64,000 bases of DNA from Agreia sp. VKM Ac-1783 (lineage in GTDB: Bacteria > Actinomycetota > Actinomycetes > Actinomycetales > Microbacteriaceae). The position numbers and the translations under genes were made by a program. Below the pieces are notes generated by a model that saw only the letters and a program-made list of their open reading frames with translations, ran no database searches and had not been told where the DNA came from. Numbering within the stretch: the stretch's first letter is position 1; each line of letters starts with the position of its first letter. This document shows, piece after piece, positions 16,908 through 26,069 of this stretch. The stretch lies in the NCBI RefSeq assembly GCF_900177765.1, contig NZ_FXWI01000003.1, positions 186,001-250,000 of the forward strand, given 5' to 3'.

Positions 16908-18122
16908 CTAACGCCGAATGGATGCTCGTGCGCGGCGCCGCATGAGGGTTCCGGCCGTGACGGTGGCCGCCAGAACCAAGGCCACGAACACGAGCAGCAC
17001 GGGCGTCGCGGGCTCGAACGCCAGAGCGGCGCCCACGACGAGAACGGGGATCGCGAGGCCTGCGTAGGCGACGAGGAAGATGAGGGCGAGCGTCTCGCCC
17101 TTGCGCTTCGGATCGGCGAGCGAGACCGCGGTGCCGATGGCGCCCTTGAAGAGCAGGCCGACTCCGAGCCCCGCGACCACGCCGCCGCCGATGAACAGCA
17201 CGATCTGGGGCAGCACGGCTCCGAGCGCCACGAGTACGAGACCGGTGCTGCACGCCACGATGGCGATGGTGAACTGTCGGTGCACGGCGACCGGGGTGAG
17301 AAGGATCTGCCCGGCGGCCGCGGCAGCGAAGACGGCGAACGAGGTGGCCCCAGCGAGCAGGTGGTCGCCGGCCTGGAAGGTCACGACGAGGAAGGTCGGG
17401 GCCAGCGAGGTGAAGAGCCCGAAGACGGCGAAGCCGGAGAAGGCGCCGAACGCTGCGATGATGAACGGCCGCTTCGCCCCCGGAGGAACCGAGAGCTTCT
17501 GCGGGTGATACGCGGGTCGCTCGTCGGGAACATCCACTGTCTCGGGAACGAGCATCAGCGCGACGGCTGCCACGATCAATACCAGCAGGAACACGAGGTG
17601 GGGAAGCATGAGCGGGTCGGGCAGGAACTCGGCGAAGATGCCGCCGATGAGGGGGCCGAGCGACAGGCCGCCGAGGTTGGCCGCGCCCGAGACGGATGCC
17701 GCCACCCCCGTGTTCTCATCGGGCCTCGCCGTCGCGCGCAGCTCACCGAGATGCGCTGTGGCCGTGGCCGTGAGCATGCCGATGCTCGCGCCGTTGATCA
17801 GGCGGGCGACGATGAGCCCGGGAACCTCGGGGAAGAGCAGGAAGAGGACGGCCGACAGGGCGGAGATCAGCACCGCGACCACGAGCACGCGGCGACGCCC
17901 CAGCCAATCGCTCACGTGCCCCGCAAGGTACAGACTCACGATCACGCCGACCGCGTAGGCCGCGAAGATCATCGTGATCACGAAGGCCGGAAAACCGTCG
18001 CGCTGCTGGTAGAGCGGGTAGAGCGGGGTGGGAACGGTCGAATACGCCATCACCAACAGAAAGGTGACGGCGACGATCCAGAAACCTGCACCGTGTCTAA
18101 CGGTGGGGATGCTACGGGGCAT
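16908..18122 (-). CDS. Major facilitator superfamily transporter
   Basis: 404 residues from the ATG at 18122; an upstream start at 18197 would add 25 polar residues and leave only 27 bp before the divergent bicupin gene, so the shorter start is preferred. Twelve hydrophobic helices with the loop-2 signature GHVSDWLGRRRVLVVAV. It resembles drug/metabolite exporters of the DHA1 type. Divergent from the bicupin gene at 18225, the two may share a promoter region. Substrate unknown. Confidence 0.85.
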   Translation of the reverse strand: MPRSIPTVRHGAGFWIVAVTFLLVMAYSTVPTPLYPLYQQRDGFPAFVITMIFAAYAVGVIVSLYLAGHVSDWLGRRRVLVVAVLISALSAVLFLLFPEVPGLIVARLINGASIGMLTATATAHLGELRATARPDENTGVAASVSGAANLGGLSLGPLIGGIFAEFLPDPLMLPHLVFLLVLIVAAVALMLVPETVDVPDERPAYHPQKLSVPPGAKRPFIIAAFGAFSGFAVFGLFTSLAPTFLVVTFQAGDHLLAGATSFAVFAAAAAGQILLTPVAVHRQFTIAIVACSTGLVLVALGAVLPQIVLFIGGGVVAGLGVGLLFKGAIGTAVSLADPKRKGETLALIFLVAYAGLAIPVLVVGAALAFEPATPVLLVFVALVLAATVTAGTLMRRRARASIRR

Positions 18123-18224
18123 GGAATAGACGCTACCGTCGGCGACCGCAGTCGGAACAACCGTCGGCCGGGTCTTCGACGAATGTCTAGTGCGCATCAG
18201 CGACTCGCCTCATACGTTCGAGGC

Positions 18225-19271
18225 ATGACGAACCCCACAGGATCACGACACGTGAGTTCGCTGCTCGACGGCGAATCCCAGCACAACAGCGAGCTCGGCT
18301 CGATCACGCGCCTCACCGCCGACACGTTTCCCATTCTCAAGGGCCTGTCGATCAAGCGCCTCGTACTGCAGCCTGGCAGCATCCGCGAGCCGCACTGGCA
18401 CGCCAACGCCGACGAGATCGGGTACTGCCTGGGCGGCTCCGTGCTCATCTCGATTCTCGACAACGGCAGCAGCTTCTCATCGTTCACCATCGAGGCCGGC
18501 CAGATGTTCGTGATCGACTCCGGTTCGCTGCACCACATCGAGAACATCGGCGACGTCGAGGCCGAGATCGTGGTCGTGTTCTCACACGAGAGACCAGAGG
18601 ACTTCTCGCTGCAGGCCGCCTTCGGCACCATGTCGGATGCCGTGCTCGGCAATACCTACGACCTCGAGGCATCCGCATTCACGCCTCTCGTTCGTGACAC
18701 GACAGCGCGTGACATCGTCAAGCGCACGGGGCCGGCTGTCGTTCCCGATACGGCGGGCTTCAACAACCCGCACAAGTTCGACGTCGAGGCGCAGAACCCG
18801 CCGCTGCAGCATCCCTATGCTTTCGTGAAGCTCGCCCGCAGCCAGTTCTGGCCCGCGCTCGAGCACCTCTCGATGTACTCGCTGACCATCGAGGATACGG
18901 GTATGCGGGAGCCGCACTGGCACCCGAAGACCGCCGAGATGGGCTACGTGCACAAGGGCAATGCGCGTATGTCGATCCTCGACCCCGATGGCACTGTCGA
19001 CACCTACCTTCTCGGACCCGGCGACGTGTACTTCATCCCCAAGGCCTATCCGCATCAGATCGAGGTCATCGGCGACGACGAGATCCACTTTCTGATCTTC
19101 TTCGACCAGCCCACCCCGGGTGACATCGGATACCGGGCCTCGGTGTCGGCGTTCTCGCGCCCCGTGCTGGCCGCCGCGTTCAACGTCGACGAGGGCACGC
19201 TGCCCGTGTTCCCGTTCACGCCCACCGATCCTCTGCTGGTCGCCAAGAGCAACCCGACCGACCCCGTGTGA
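18225..19271 (+). CDS. Bicupin, oxalate decarboxylase/oxidase-like
   Basis: 348 residues with two cupin domains. Each keeps the metal-binding histidines and glutamate: REPHWHANADEIGYCLGG...LHHIENIG in the N-terminal half and REPHWHPKTAEMGYVHKG...YPHQIEV in the C-terminal half. The duplication with PHWH in both halves is the hallmark of the manganese oxalate decarboxylase family. No secretion signal is seen. The lid-loop SEN(S/T) that distinguishes decarboxylase from oxidase was not identified, so the exact reaction is open. The 94-residue gene at 19322 follows by 50 bp. Confidence 0.85.
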   Translation: MTNPTGSRHVSSLLDGESQHNSELGSITRLTADTFPILKGLSIKRLVLQPGSIREPHWHANADEIGYCLGGSVLISILDNGSSFSSFTIEAGQMFVIDSGSLHHIENIGDVEAEIVVVFSHERPEDFSLQAAFGTMSDAVLGNTYDLEASAFTPLVRDTTARDIVKRTGPAVVPDTAGFNNPHKFDVEAQNPPLQHPYAFVKLARSQFWPALEHLSMYSLTIEDTGMREPHWHPKTAEMGYVHKGNARMSILDPDGTVDTYLLGPGDVYFIPKAYPHQIEVIGDDEIHFLIFFDQPTPGDIGYRASVSAFSRPVLAAAFNVDEGTLPVFPFTPTDPLLVAKSNPTDPV

Positions 19272-19321
19272 TCGACGACCGAGCGCACACATCCGAACCC
19301 TCGAAAGAAAGCAGCACCATC

Positions 19322-19606
19322 ATGACCGACGCCACCGAACCCCTGCACGTGAGCCAGCACCACCGCACGACCCTCGAGCACATCGAACGCCACCCGACGA
19401 CGCACAATCTCGAGTGGAACGACGTGATCGGCCTGCTCGACGAGATCGCCGAGGTGCGCGAAGAGCACGATGGAAAGTTCGTGGTGAAGCTGGGCGAGGG
19501 GCGCATCGTGCTGACGAAGCCCAAGCACAAAGACGTCGACGAGCAGATGGTGCTCGACCTGCGTCACCTGCTGCACAACGCGGGATACAACTCCGAGAAG
19601 AAGTAG
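19322..19606 (+). CDS. Small protein with HicA-like (dsRBD) fold pattern
   Basis: 94 residues from the ATG at 19322 behind GAAAGAAAG. The order THNLEWNDVIGLLDEIAEV, then a strand pair (KFVVKLGEGRIVLTKPKH), then a helix (DEQMVLDLRHLLHNAGY) resembles the HicA mRNA-interferase fold, where an essential His follows the second strand. The usual catalytic GSHh context is not clear, and no HicB antitoxin gene is adjacent. An RNA-binding or domesticated role is as likely as toxin activity. It ends just before a hairpin. Confidence 0.6.
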   Translation: MTDATEPLHVSQHHRTTLEHIERHPTTHNLEWNDVIGLLDEIAEVREEHDGKFVVKLGEGRIVLTKPKHKDVDEQMVLDLRHLLHNAGYNSEKK

Positions 19607-19616
19607 GTGCAACCGC

Positions 19617-19644
19617 GGCACCTCCCTCTGCAGGCGGAGGTGCC
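19617..19644 (+). terminator. Stem-loop terminator-like hairpin
   Basis: Perfect 9-bp arms GGCACCTCC (19617-19625) and GGAGGTGCC (19636-19644) separated by 10 bases, 10 bp after the stop of the small HicA-like gene and 20 bp before the histidine kinase start. There is no U-tract, as usual for actinobacterial terminators. Confidence 0.7.
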
Positions 19645-19664
19645 CCGGCGCGGCGTTCGCTAGC

Positions 19665-21008
19665 GTGAGTACTGTGACGAACAGCAGGCTCGATGCACTC
19701 GACGACGGATGGCTGCGCCCGCGGCCGTCGCGACGCGAGTATCGCGCCGACGTGATCTTGGCGATCGTCATCTTCGCGCTGAGCCTCGGCAGCCTCGAGC
19801 TCTACGATTCCGCGGGCTTCTACGCGGCCCCGGCACCGCCCTGGCTCGGCGTGGTCATGATGCTCCTGCAGAGCGCACCCCTCGCGTGGCGCCGTCGCTA
19901 TCCCCTCTCCGTTCTGGTCTTCAGCGCGGCCGTGTTCATGGCCGTGCAGATCCTGCACGTGCCGGAGGTGCTGTTCAGCAACATCGCCTTCTTCATCGCC
20001 ATGTATACGGCGGGTGCCTGGAGCAGGAACCGTCGGCTCGCGATGGTGTCGCGACTCCTGGTGATCGTGGCCATGTTCGTCTGGCTCTTCAGCGCACTGC
20101 TGGGCGCGGCGTTCTCTGCAGCCTTCGCCGATATGGATGTCGTGGGCTCGGTCTCGCCGGCGCTCGCGGTCGGTCTCGTCACGGTCGTGCAGAACCTGCT
20201 CTACTTCGGCGGCGCCTACTACTTCGGCAGCAGAGCCTGGGTCGCCGCTCGCGAGCGTGCCGCCCTGCAGGACCGCACCGTGCAACTCGCCGAAGAGCGG
20301 GAGCGCACGGCCGCGCAGGCCGTGTCGCTCGAGCGCCTGCGCATCGCCCGCGAGCTGCATGATGTGGTCGCGCACCACGTTTCGGTGATGGGGGTGCAGG
20401 CGGGCGCGGCCCGACGGGTTCTGCAGCGAGATCCACAGCAGGCGGCCGAATCGCTCTCCGCGATCGAGTCGAGCGCGCGCGAGGCCGTCGACGAGCTGCA
20501 TCGCATGCTCAGCACGCTGCGCGACGACAGCAGCCCGAGCAGCGGCACATCCGGGCCCGCAGACGAGCCGAGCACCCATGGGGTCGAGCAGCTTCGCGAC
20601 CTCCTCGACGACGCCCGCTCGGCGGGCCTCGCCGCTCAGCTCACCGTGGTCGGTGAGCCTCGCCCGCTGTCAGCGCTGGTCTCGATCACCGTCTATCGTG
20701 TGGTGCAGGAGGCGATCACCAACGCCATCAAGCACGCCGGCCCGTCCGCCGCTATCGATGTTCGGCTGCGCTACCGCGAGCTGTCGGTCGAGGTCGAGAT
20801 CACCGACTCCGGGGGCACTCCCTCGCGCGGCGCCGGGCAGGGCTCCGGGCTCGGCATCGTGGGCATGCGCGAGCGCCTTTCTGCGGTGGGCGGCACGCTC
20901 GAGGCCGGACCCCGCGCGCGTGGCGGCTACCTCGTGCGCGCCGACATTCCGGCAGGGGCGGCGCCGACGGCGGCGTCGACAACACTCACGGAGGGCAGCG
21001 TTCGATGA
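19665..21008 (+). CDS. Two-component sensor histidine kinase (HisKA_3/NarL-partner type)
   Basis: 447 residues from GTG 19665 (GTG 19674 is an alternative). Four to five N-terminal TM helices with hardly any extracellular loop, then the HisKA_3 dimerisation helix with the phospho-acceptor in RIARELHDVVAHHVSVMGVQAG, then the HATPase_c domain (YRVVQEAITNAIKHAG N-box, GSGLGIVGMRERL G-box). Such 'intramembrane-sensing' kinases monitor the envelope. The stop overlaps the response regulator start by 4 bp (ATGA), and an ABC-2 transporter follows, the classic arrangement for sensing and exporting antimicrobials or lipids. Confidence 0.93.
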   Translation: MSTVTNSRLDALDDGWLRPRPSRREYRADVILAIVIFALSLGSLELYDSAGFYAAPAPPWLGVVMMLLQSAPLAWRRRYPLSVLVFSAAVFMAVQILHVPEVLFSNIAFFIAMYTAGAWSRNRRLAMVSRLLVIVAMFVWLFSALLGAAFSAAFADMDVVGSVSPALAVGLVTVVQNLLYFGGAYYFGSRAWVAARERAALQDRTVQLAEERERTAAQAVSLERLRIARELHDVVAHHVSVMGVQAGAARRVLQRDPQQAAESLSAIESSAREAVDELHRMLSTLRDDSSPSSGTSGPADEPSTHGVEQLRDLLDDARSAGLAAQLTVVGEPRPLSALVSITVYRVVQEAITNAIKHAGPSAAIDVRLRYRELSVEVEITDSGGTPSRGAGQGSGLGIVGMRERLSAVGGTLEAGPRARGGYLVRADIPAGAAPTAASTTLTEGSVR

Positions 21009-21760
21009 CGACGATAGACGGCTCCGAGCCGCGCGACGACGCCGAGATCCGCGTGCTGCTCGTCGACGATCAGGATCTGCTGCGCAGCGGCATCCGCATC
21101 ATCCTCGAGAGCGAGCCGGGCATCGTTGTGGTGGGCGAGGCGCGCGACGGACACGGCGCCCTCGAGCGCATCAGGCAGGTGTCTCCCGATGTCGTCTGCC
21201 TCGACGTGCAGATGCCCGGCATGGACGGGCTCACCGCGACGCGCCTGATCACGGCCCTCGAGCATCCGCCCGCCGTGCTCGTGCTCACGACCTTCGACCG
21301 CGACGACTACCTCTTCGCCGCACTGGAGGGAGGCGCGAGCGGCTTCCTGCTGAAGAACAGCACGCCCGAGCAGCTCGTCGACGCAGTGCAGATCGTGGCG
21401 CGCGGCGACGCGCTGCTGAGCCCGGACGTCACGCGGCGCGTCATCGAGCGCTTCGCGCAGCGCCACCGCGGGGTGGGCGCCTCGGCCGAAGATCAGGCGT
21501 CGGATGCCACGGGCTCGGCCGCGGCATCGGCGCGCACTGCGGCCGCCGCGAGGGTCGCAGAGCTCACCGCCCGGGAGCGCGACGTTCTGGGATTCGTGGC
21601 ACGAGGAATGAGCAACGCGGAGATCGCATCGGAGCTGTTTCTGGGGGAGGCGACGGTGAAGACCCACGTCTCCAAGGTGCTGCAGAAGCTCGGCGTGCGC
21701 GACCGCATCCAGGCCGTGGTGTTCGCCTACGAGCACGGCATCGCGGTCCCTCGCGCCTGA
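21005..21760 (+). CDS. NarL/FixJ-type response regulator
   Basis: 251 residues. A receiver domain with acidic pocket and phospho-Asp (VLLVDDQDLLRSG; VVCLDVQMPGMDGL), Thr and Lys switch residues (VLVLTTFD, FLLKNS), and a C-terminal LuxR HTH (ELTARERDVLGFVARGMSNAEIASELFLGEATVKTHVSKVLQKLGVRDRIQAVVFAYE). An Ala/Ser linker separates the two. It is translationally coupled to the kinase. The likely target is the ABC transporter operon 125 bp downstream. Confidence 0.94.
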   Translation: MTTIDGSEPRDDAEIRVLLVDDQDLLRSGIRIILESEPGIVVVGEARDGHGALERIRQVSPDVVCLDVQMPGMDGLTATRLITALEHPPAVLVLTTFDRDDYLFAALEGGASGFLLKNSTPEQLVDAVQIVARGDALLSPDVTRRVIERFAQRHRGVGASAEDQASDATGSAAASARTAAAARVAELTARERDVLGFVARGMSNAEIASELFLGEATVKTHVSKVLQKLGVRDRIQAVVFAYEHGIAVPRA

Positions 21761-21885
21761 CCGCCTCGCAGTCGTCTCCGTCTGGGGGTGGAGAGCGCGC
21801 GGATGTGCGCGCGGGGGCGCCCACCTCTCGGGGGATGTGCGCGTGCGAGGCCGTCTTTAGCGTGGAGGAAACGGAAGGAATCTCC

Positions 21886-22770
21886 ATGCTGCAGATCGAC
21901 GGAGTCACCAAGCGCTACGGCGACCGCACCGCTCTCGATGCGGTGAGCTTCGAGGTCGGCGACGGCCGACTCACCGGATTCGTGGGCGGCAACGGTGCCG
22001 GCAAGACCACGACGATGCGCATCATCCTCGGCGTGCTCAGTGCCGACTCCGGAGTCGTGCGCCTGGGCGGTTCTGCGCTGGGGCCCGATGACCGCCGACG
22101 GTTCGGGTACATGCCCGAGGAGCGCGGCCTCTACGCCAAGATGAAGGTGGCCGAGCAGCTCGTCTATCTGGCCCGACTGCACGGGGTTTCTCGCCGTGAC
22201 GCCGAAGCGAGCACCACCGATCTGCTCGAGCGGCTCGAACTGGCCGAACGCCGCGACGACACCGTCGAGAGCCTGTCGCTCGGCAACCAGCAGCGCGCGC
22301 AGATCGCGGCCGCGCTGGTGCACTCGCCCGAGGTGCTCATTCTCGACGAGCCGTTCTCCGGGCTCGACCCGATGGCCGTCGAGACGGTGCTGGGCGTGCT
22401 GCACGACGTGGCGAAGCAGGGCGCGCCCGTGCTGTTCTCGTCGCACCAGCTGGATGTCGTCGAGCGGCTCTGCGACGACGTGGTCGTGATCGCGCACGGA
22501 CAGATCAGGGCAAGTGGTTCGAAGCAGAAGCTGCAGGACGACAACGCGGTGCGGCAGTTCGAGCTGCTCGTCGCATCCGATGCGGCCTGGGTGCGCGAGA
22601 TGCCGGGCGTCACCGTTCTCGACTTCGACGGTGGCTACGCCCTGTTCGAGGCCGACGACGACGAGGCCGCCCAGGGTGTGCTGCGACGCGCGCTGCAGCA
22701 GGGGGCCGTCGCGAGCTTCGCGCCGAGACACCGAACGCTCACCGAGATCTTCACGGAGGTCGTGAAATGA
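21886..22770 (+). CDS. ABC transporter ATP-binding protein (ABC-2 exporter)
   Basis: 294 residues from the ATG at 21886, preceded by GGAAGGAA. Walker A GGNGAGKTT, signature LSLGNQQR (degenerate LSGGQ, usual for this subfamily), Walker B VLILDEPFSGLDP and the switch His in LFSSHQLDVVE. The C-terminal ~80 residues form the DUF4162-like accessory domain seen in NatA-type ATPases. The stop overlaps the permease start by 4 bp. It is regulated probably by the preceding two-component system. Confidence 0.93.
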   Translation: MLQIDGVTKRYGDRTALDAVSFEVGDGRLTGFVGGNGAGKTTTMRIILGVLSADSGVVRLGGSALGPDDRRRFGYMPEERGLYAKMKVAEQLVYLARLHGVSRRDAEASTTDLLERLELAERRDDTVESLSLGNQQRAQIAAALVHSPEVLILDEPFSGLDPMAVETVLGVLHDVAKQGAPVLFSSHQLDVVERLCDDVVVIAHGQIRASGSKQKLQDDNAVRQFELLVASDAAWVREMPGVTVLDFDGGYALFEADDDEAAQGVLRRALQQGAVASFAPRHRTLTEIFTEVVK

Positions 22771-23876
22771 CCATCACCGATACCCGAGCTCACACCCGGG
22801 CCAACACCTTCGCCCAGAGTGCCATGCTCGTCGCCGACCGCGAGGTGCGGATGCGCCTGCGCAGCAAAGCGTTCATCGTCTCGTCGGCGATCCTGCTGCT
22901 CGCCGTCGTCGCCTCGATCGTGGCCGGAAGCATCTTCGGCGCATCCGCCTCGAGCGCCATGACCCGCGTTGCCGTGGTCGGAGACGGCGCGGCGCTCGCC
23001 CAGGTCGCGTCACTCGAGGTCACCACGGTCGGCAGCGTCGACGAAGCGGAGCGGCTCGTTCGAGCCGGCGACGTCGAGGCCGCGATCGTTCCGGGCGACG
23101 GGCCCACCGGCCTCCAAATTGTGGCTCTCGACGAGGCGCCCGGCGATCTCGTACAACTGCTGAGCGCGAGCCCGGAGGTCACACTGCTCGAACCTGCCGA
23201 CCAGAACTCCGGGCTGGCCTATCTGGTGGGGCTCGGTTTCGGCATCGTGTTCTTCATGGCGGCGACCCTCTTCGGAACGACCATCGCTCAGAGCGTCGTC
23301 GAAGAGAAGTCGACCCGGGTCGTCGAGATCCTCATGTCGGCGATCTCGGCTCGCGCCCTGCTGGCGGGCAAGGTGATCGGAAACACGTTCCTCGCGTTCG
23401 GCCAGATCGTGCTGATAGCGGCGGCGGCGATCGTGGGGCTCGTGGTCACCGGTCAGGATGCGCTGCTCGGCGACCTGGGGCCCTCGATCGTCTGGTTCGT
23501 GGTGTTCTTCGCCGTGGGCTTCGTGCTGCTGGCCGCGCTGTTCGCATCGGCGGCGGCGCTCGTCTCCCGTCAGGAGGACATCGGATCGGTGACCACGCCG
23601 GTGATGATGCTCGTGATGATTCCGTACTTCTTGATCGTGTTCGCGTGGGACAACGACCTGGTGCTCACGATCATGTCGTACGTGCCGTTCTCGGCCCCGA
23701 TCGGGATGCCCATGCGCATCTACCTCGGAACGGCCGAGTGGTGGGAGCCGCTGCTGTCGTTGCTCGTCATTCTCGCGACGACCGTCGTGGTGGTGCTCTT
23801 CGGCTCGAAGATCTACGCGAACTCGTTGCTGCGCACGGGTGCGCGGGTGAAGGTGCTCGAGGCGCTGCGCGGCTAG
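22767..23876 (+). CDS. ABC-2 type permease (NatB-like)
   Basis: 369 residues. A TM helix near residues 35-55, a large extracytoplasmic domain (about 60-150), then five TM helices. The conserved cytoplasmic motif VVEEKSTRVVEILMSAISARALLAGKVIG is the signature of NatB-type ABC-2 permeases. It is co-transcribed with the ATPase, forming a complete export system. The substrate may be Na+, a lipid or a peptide antibiotic; nothing in the sequence decides. Confidence 0.92.
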   Translation: MTITDTRAHTRANTFAQSAMLVADREVRMRLRSKAFIVSSAILLLAVVASIVAGSIFGASASSAMTRVAVVGDGAALAQVASLEVTTVGSVDEAERLVRAGDVEAAIVPGDGPTGLQIVALDEAPGDLVQLLSASPEVTLLEPADQNSGLAYLVGLGFGIVFFMAATLFGTTIAQSVVEEKSTRVVEILMSAISARALLAGKVIGNTFLAFGQIVLIAAAAIVGLVVTGQDALLGDLGPSIVWFVVFFAVGFVLLAALFASAAALVSRQEDIGSVTTPVMMLVMIPYFLIVFAWDNDLVLTIMSYVPFSAPIGMPMRIYLGTAEWWEPLLSLLVILATTVVVVLFGSKIYANSLLRTGARVKVLEALRG

Positions 23877-23882
23877 GGCTCC

Positions 23883-23905
23883 GTTCCCTGAGCCTGTCGA
23901 AGGGC
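23883..23905 (+). repeat. REP-like element, 'CCCTGAGCCTGTCGAAGGG' family
   Basis: The core GTTCCCTGAGCCTGTCGAAG lies in the 33-bp gap between the convergent permease and kinase genes. Further copies are at 35216-35239 (direct, with an inverted partner) and 44728-44750 (inverted). It may act as a bidirectional terminator. Confidence 0.7.
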
Positions 23906-23909
23906 CGCC

Positions 23910-25103
23910 CTACCTACCGCGGCGGGCGATCGCCGCGATGAAGCCGCCGACGAACGTGTCACCCAGGCCGATGGTGGTGGGCCGCGCGACCGTGAGCAGA
24001 AAGGCCGGTACGCAGCAGACCTCGGTGCCGAGTCGGTTCCGGATGCCGCGGGCGAAGTCGGCGCCCAGCGGGTTGACGGGCAGCAGCCCCGTCTGCTCGT
24101 AATTGCGCTCGGTGAAGCCGTCGCCGCGCACGTAGCGCGTGCTGGCCATCTGGATCGCGCCGCGAAGCGCATCCTCGTAGTCGGCGGTGCGCTCGCCCAG
24201 CGCGAGTGACCAGAACTTGGTGTGCACGACGAGCAGCGCGGCAGGAATCAGCTCGTGCAGCTCGCGGAGCGCCACGGCCATCTCGTCGACGTCGAGCAGG
24301 TCGAGGGTCCTGCCGACATAGGCCTGCATCTCGTCTTCGTTCATGCTGTAGACGTCGATGCGCTCGAGCAGTGCCTCACGCACATGCCGACTGAGCGCGG
24401 GAACGTGAAAGCCCGAGTCTTCGTAGAACACCAGCGCGTTCGCTGGGAGCCGGGCCAGGTGTCGACGCATGTCGTCGAGCCGCTGCAACAGCGACTCCTC
24501 GCTCTGCATGCTGTTGAACCCCGAGATCATGAACAGCTCGGCCCGTTCGAGGCTCGCCCCGAGCTCGTCGCTGAGCACGAGCTCGGCGTTCGGAGGATCG
24601 TTGGCGAAGATCACCCGGTTGGCGTGGGGTGAGCGCAGTTCGAGTTCCCCGACGCGAACGCGGCTGCCCTCGACGAACTGAACGATCAGATGGGGGTCGA
24701 GCGTGTCGCGCTGGGCGCTCGAGATGTAGGCCGAACCGCGGGGGAGGAGCCTCCGCACGTTGTCGTCGATGCTGACGAGGTGCAGCGTGCACGGCACCCC
24801 GACAGCCTCCATCGCATAGGCCGCACGCACGCCCGTTCCGCCGAGGGTGATGCGCTTGTCGAAGCGGGCCGCGAACTGCTCGACGGTGCGGGAGGAGGCG
24901 ACGAATCGTTCTCCACCCGCACCGTCTTTCACGAAGGCGAGCAGTGCGATGAGCAGGTCGCGTTCGCTGCGGATCGCGATGAGGCGAGAGAGCTCCGACG
25001 GCTGGATGGCGTACTCCAGAACGAGGTCGTCGATCACTCGGGAGTCCCAGACGATCTCGTAATCGACCGTTCCGCCGAGGCCCAGTACGAGCTTGTCATT
25101 CAT
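23910..25103 (-). CDS. ADP-dependent phosphofructokinase/glucokinase family sugar kinase
   Basis: 397 residues. The ribokinase-fold motif TTIGLGDTFVGGFIAAIARRG near the C-terminus holds the catalytic Asp of the ADP_PFK_GK family. Upstream motifs also fit (ITLGGTGVRAAYAMEAVGVPCTLH, SGFNSMQSEESLLQRLDDM, YSMNEDEMQAYVG, the NExE-type metal loop). ADP-dependent sugar kinases are best known from archaea, and bacterial members are often in carbohydrate operons. Here it is last in a sugar ABC/aldolase operon and presumably phosphorylates the imported sugar or its 6-phosphate to feed the aldolase. Phosphoryl donor is not certain. Confidence 0.82.
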   Translation of the reverse strand: MNDKLVLGLGGTVDYEIVWDSRVIDDLVLEYAIQPSELSRLIAIRSERDLLIALLAFVKDGAGGERFVASSRTVEQFAARFDKRITLGGTGVRAAYAMEAVGVPCTLHLVSIDDNVRRLLPRGSAYISSAQRDTLDPHLIVQFVEGSRVRVGELELRSPHANRVIFANDPPNAELVLSDELGASLERAELFMISGFNSMQSEESLLQRLDDMRRHLARLPANALVFYEDSGFHVPALSRHVREALLERIDVYSMNEDEMQAYVGRTLDLLDVDEMAVALRELHELIPAALLVVHTKFWSLALGERTADYEDALRGAIQMASTRYVRGDGFTERNYEQTGLLPVNPLGADFARGIRNRLGTEVCCVPAFLLTVARPTTIGLGDTFVGGFIAAIARRGR

Positions 25104-25144
25104 CGCGATGTCGTGTTCCTTAGCTGAAAGGGCGGGCTCTTCGA

Positions 25145-26005
25145 TCAGTACAGTGTGGCCTTGCCCGCGGCGTTGAACAGGTCGATCTTCTGGGCGGCCG
25201 TCTCTTTCATGGCGGCGATCGACGGCGGCTGGATGGTGTTGGGCTCGCGCACGCTCGCGTCGGCCAGCACCTCGCGCATCTTGTTGTGGTAGCTCGCCTT
25301 GATGTCGGAGGAGATGTTGATCTTGTTGACTCCGAGCTTCACGGACTCGCCGATCTCGCCGTCGGGGTTGTTCGATCCGCCGTGAAGAACGAGGGGGATG
25401 TTGACCTTCGCTTTGATGCGCTTGAGCAGCTCGAGCTTGAGTTCGGGCTTCATGGTCGCGGGGTAGATGCCGTGGCTGGTTCCGATGGCGATGGCCAGGC
25501 TGTCGACGCCGGTCGCTTCGACGAACGTCACGGCCTCGTCGGGCTCGGTGTAGATGATGGATGCGGCACCGTCTTCGGCCTCGTTGTCGGTCTTGCCGAT
25601 CGTGCCCAGTTCTCCCTCGACCGAGACCCCGACGGCATGTGCGGTGTCGACGACCTTCTTGGTGATGGCGATGTTCTCGTCGAACGGCAGCATCGAGCCA
25701 TCGATCATGACCGAGGTGAAGCCGCTCTGGATCGCGAGCAGCACCTGCTCGTAGCTCGCCCCGTGGTCGAGGTGGATGGTCACCGGAACGCTCGAGCGGT
25801 TCGCCCGGGCGATGATCGCGTGCAGAACGTCGGTGCCGATGTGGCTCAGCTCGTCGGGGTGGATGGCGATGAGCAGTGGCGACTGCTTCTCTTCGCTGAT
25901 CTCGAAGAGACCGTTCATCATGGCGTAGTCGCTGACGTTGAACGCCGGCACCGCGAAGTTGTTCGCGTTGGCGACGTCGAGAAGGTCTTTTCCGGATACG
26001 AGCAT
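25145..26005 (-). CDS. Class II ketose-bisphosphate aldolase (FBA/tagatose-bisphosphate type)
   Basis: 286 residues behind AAGGAGA. Zinc ligands and active-site groups of class II aldolases are visible: TIHLDHGAS (catalytic Asp and zinc His), SVEGELGTIG, IAIGTSHGIYP (zinc His), LVLHGGSNNP (zinc His) and KINISSDI (phosphate loop). The shorter length and wording are close to the GatY/KbaY and IolJ group, so the substrate could be tagatose-, fructose- or a related ketose-bisphosphate. It sits between the permease and the ADP-dependent kinase genes, matching a kinase-then-aldolase route. Confidence 0.9.
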   Translation of the reverse strand: MLVSGKDLLDVANANNFAVPAFNVSDYAMMNGLFEISEEKQSPLLIAIHPDELSHIGTDVLHAIIARANRSSVPVTIHLDHGASYEQVLLAIQSGFTSVMIDGSMLPFDENIAITKKVVDTAHAVGVSVEGELGTIGKTDNEAEDGAASIIYTEPDEAVTFVEATGVDSLAIAIGTSHGIYPATMKPELKLELLKRIKAKVNIPLVLHGGSNNPDGEIGESVKLGVNKINISSDIKASYHNKMREVLADASVREPNTIQPPSIAAMKETAAQKIDLFNAAGKATLY

Positions 26006-26069
26006 TGTGGGTGTTCTCCTTGTGTTGTGGTGAGGCAGTGTTGTCGTGAGAAGAGGGGCTGAAAGGGGG

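Noticed and set aside
16866-19271. 801-codon forward open frame covering the MFS region and the bicupin
   Set aside because: The first two thirds are the antisense shadow of the reverse-strand MFS gene (Glu/Arg/His-rich, no domains). Only the bicupin part from the ATG at 18225 is real.
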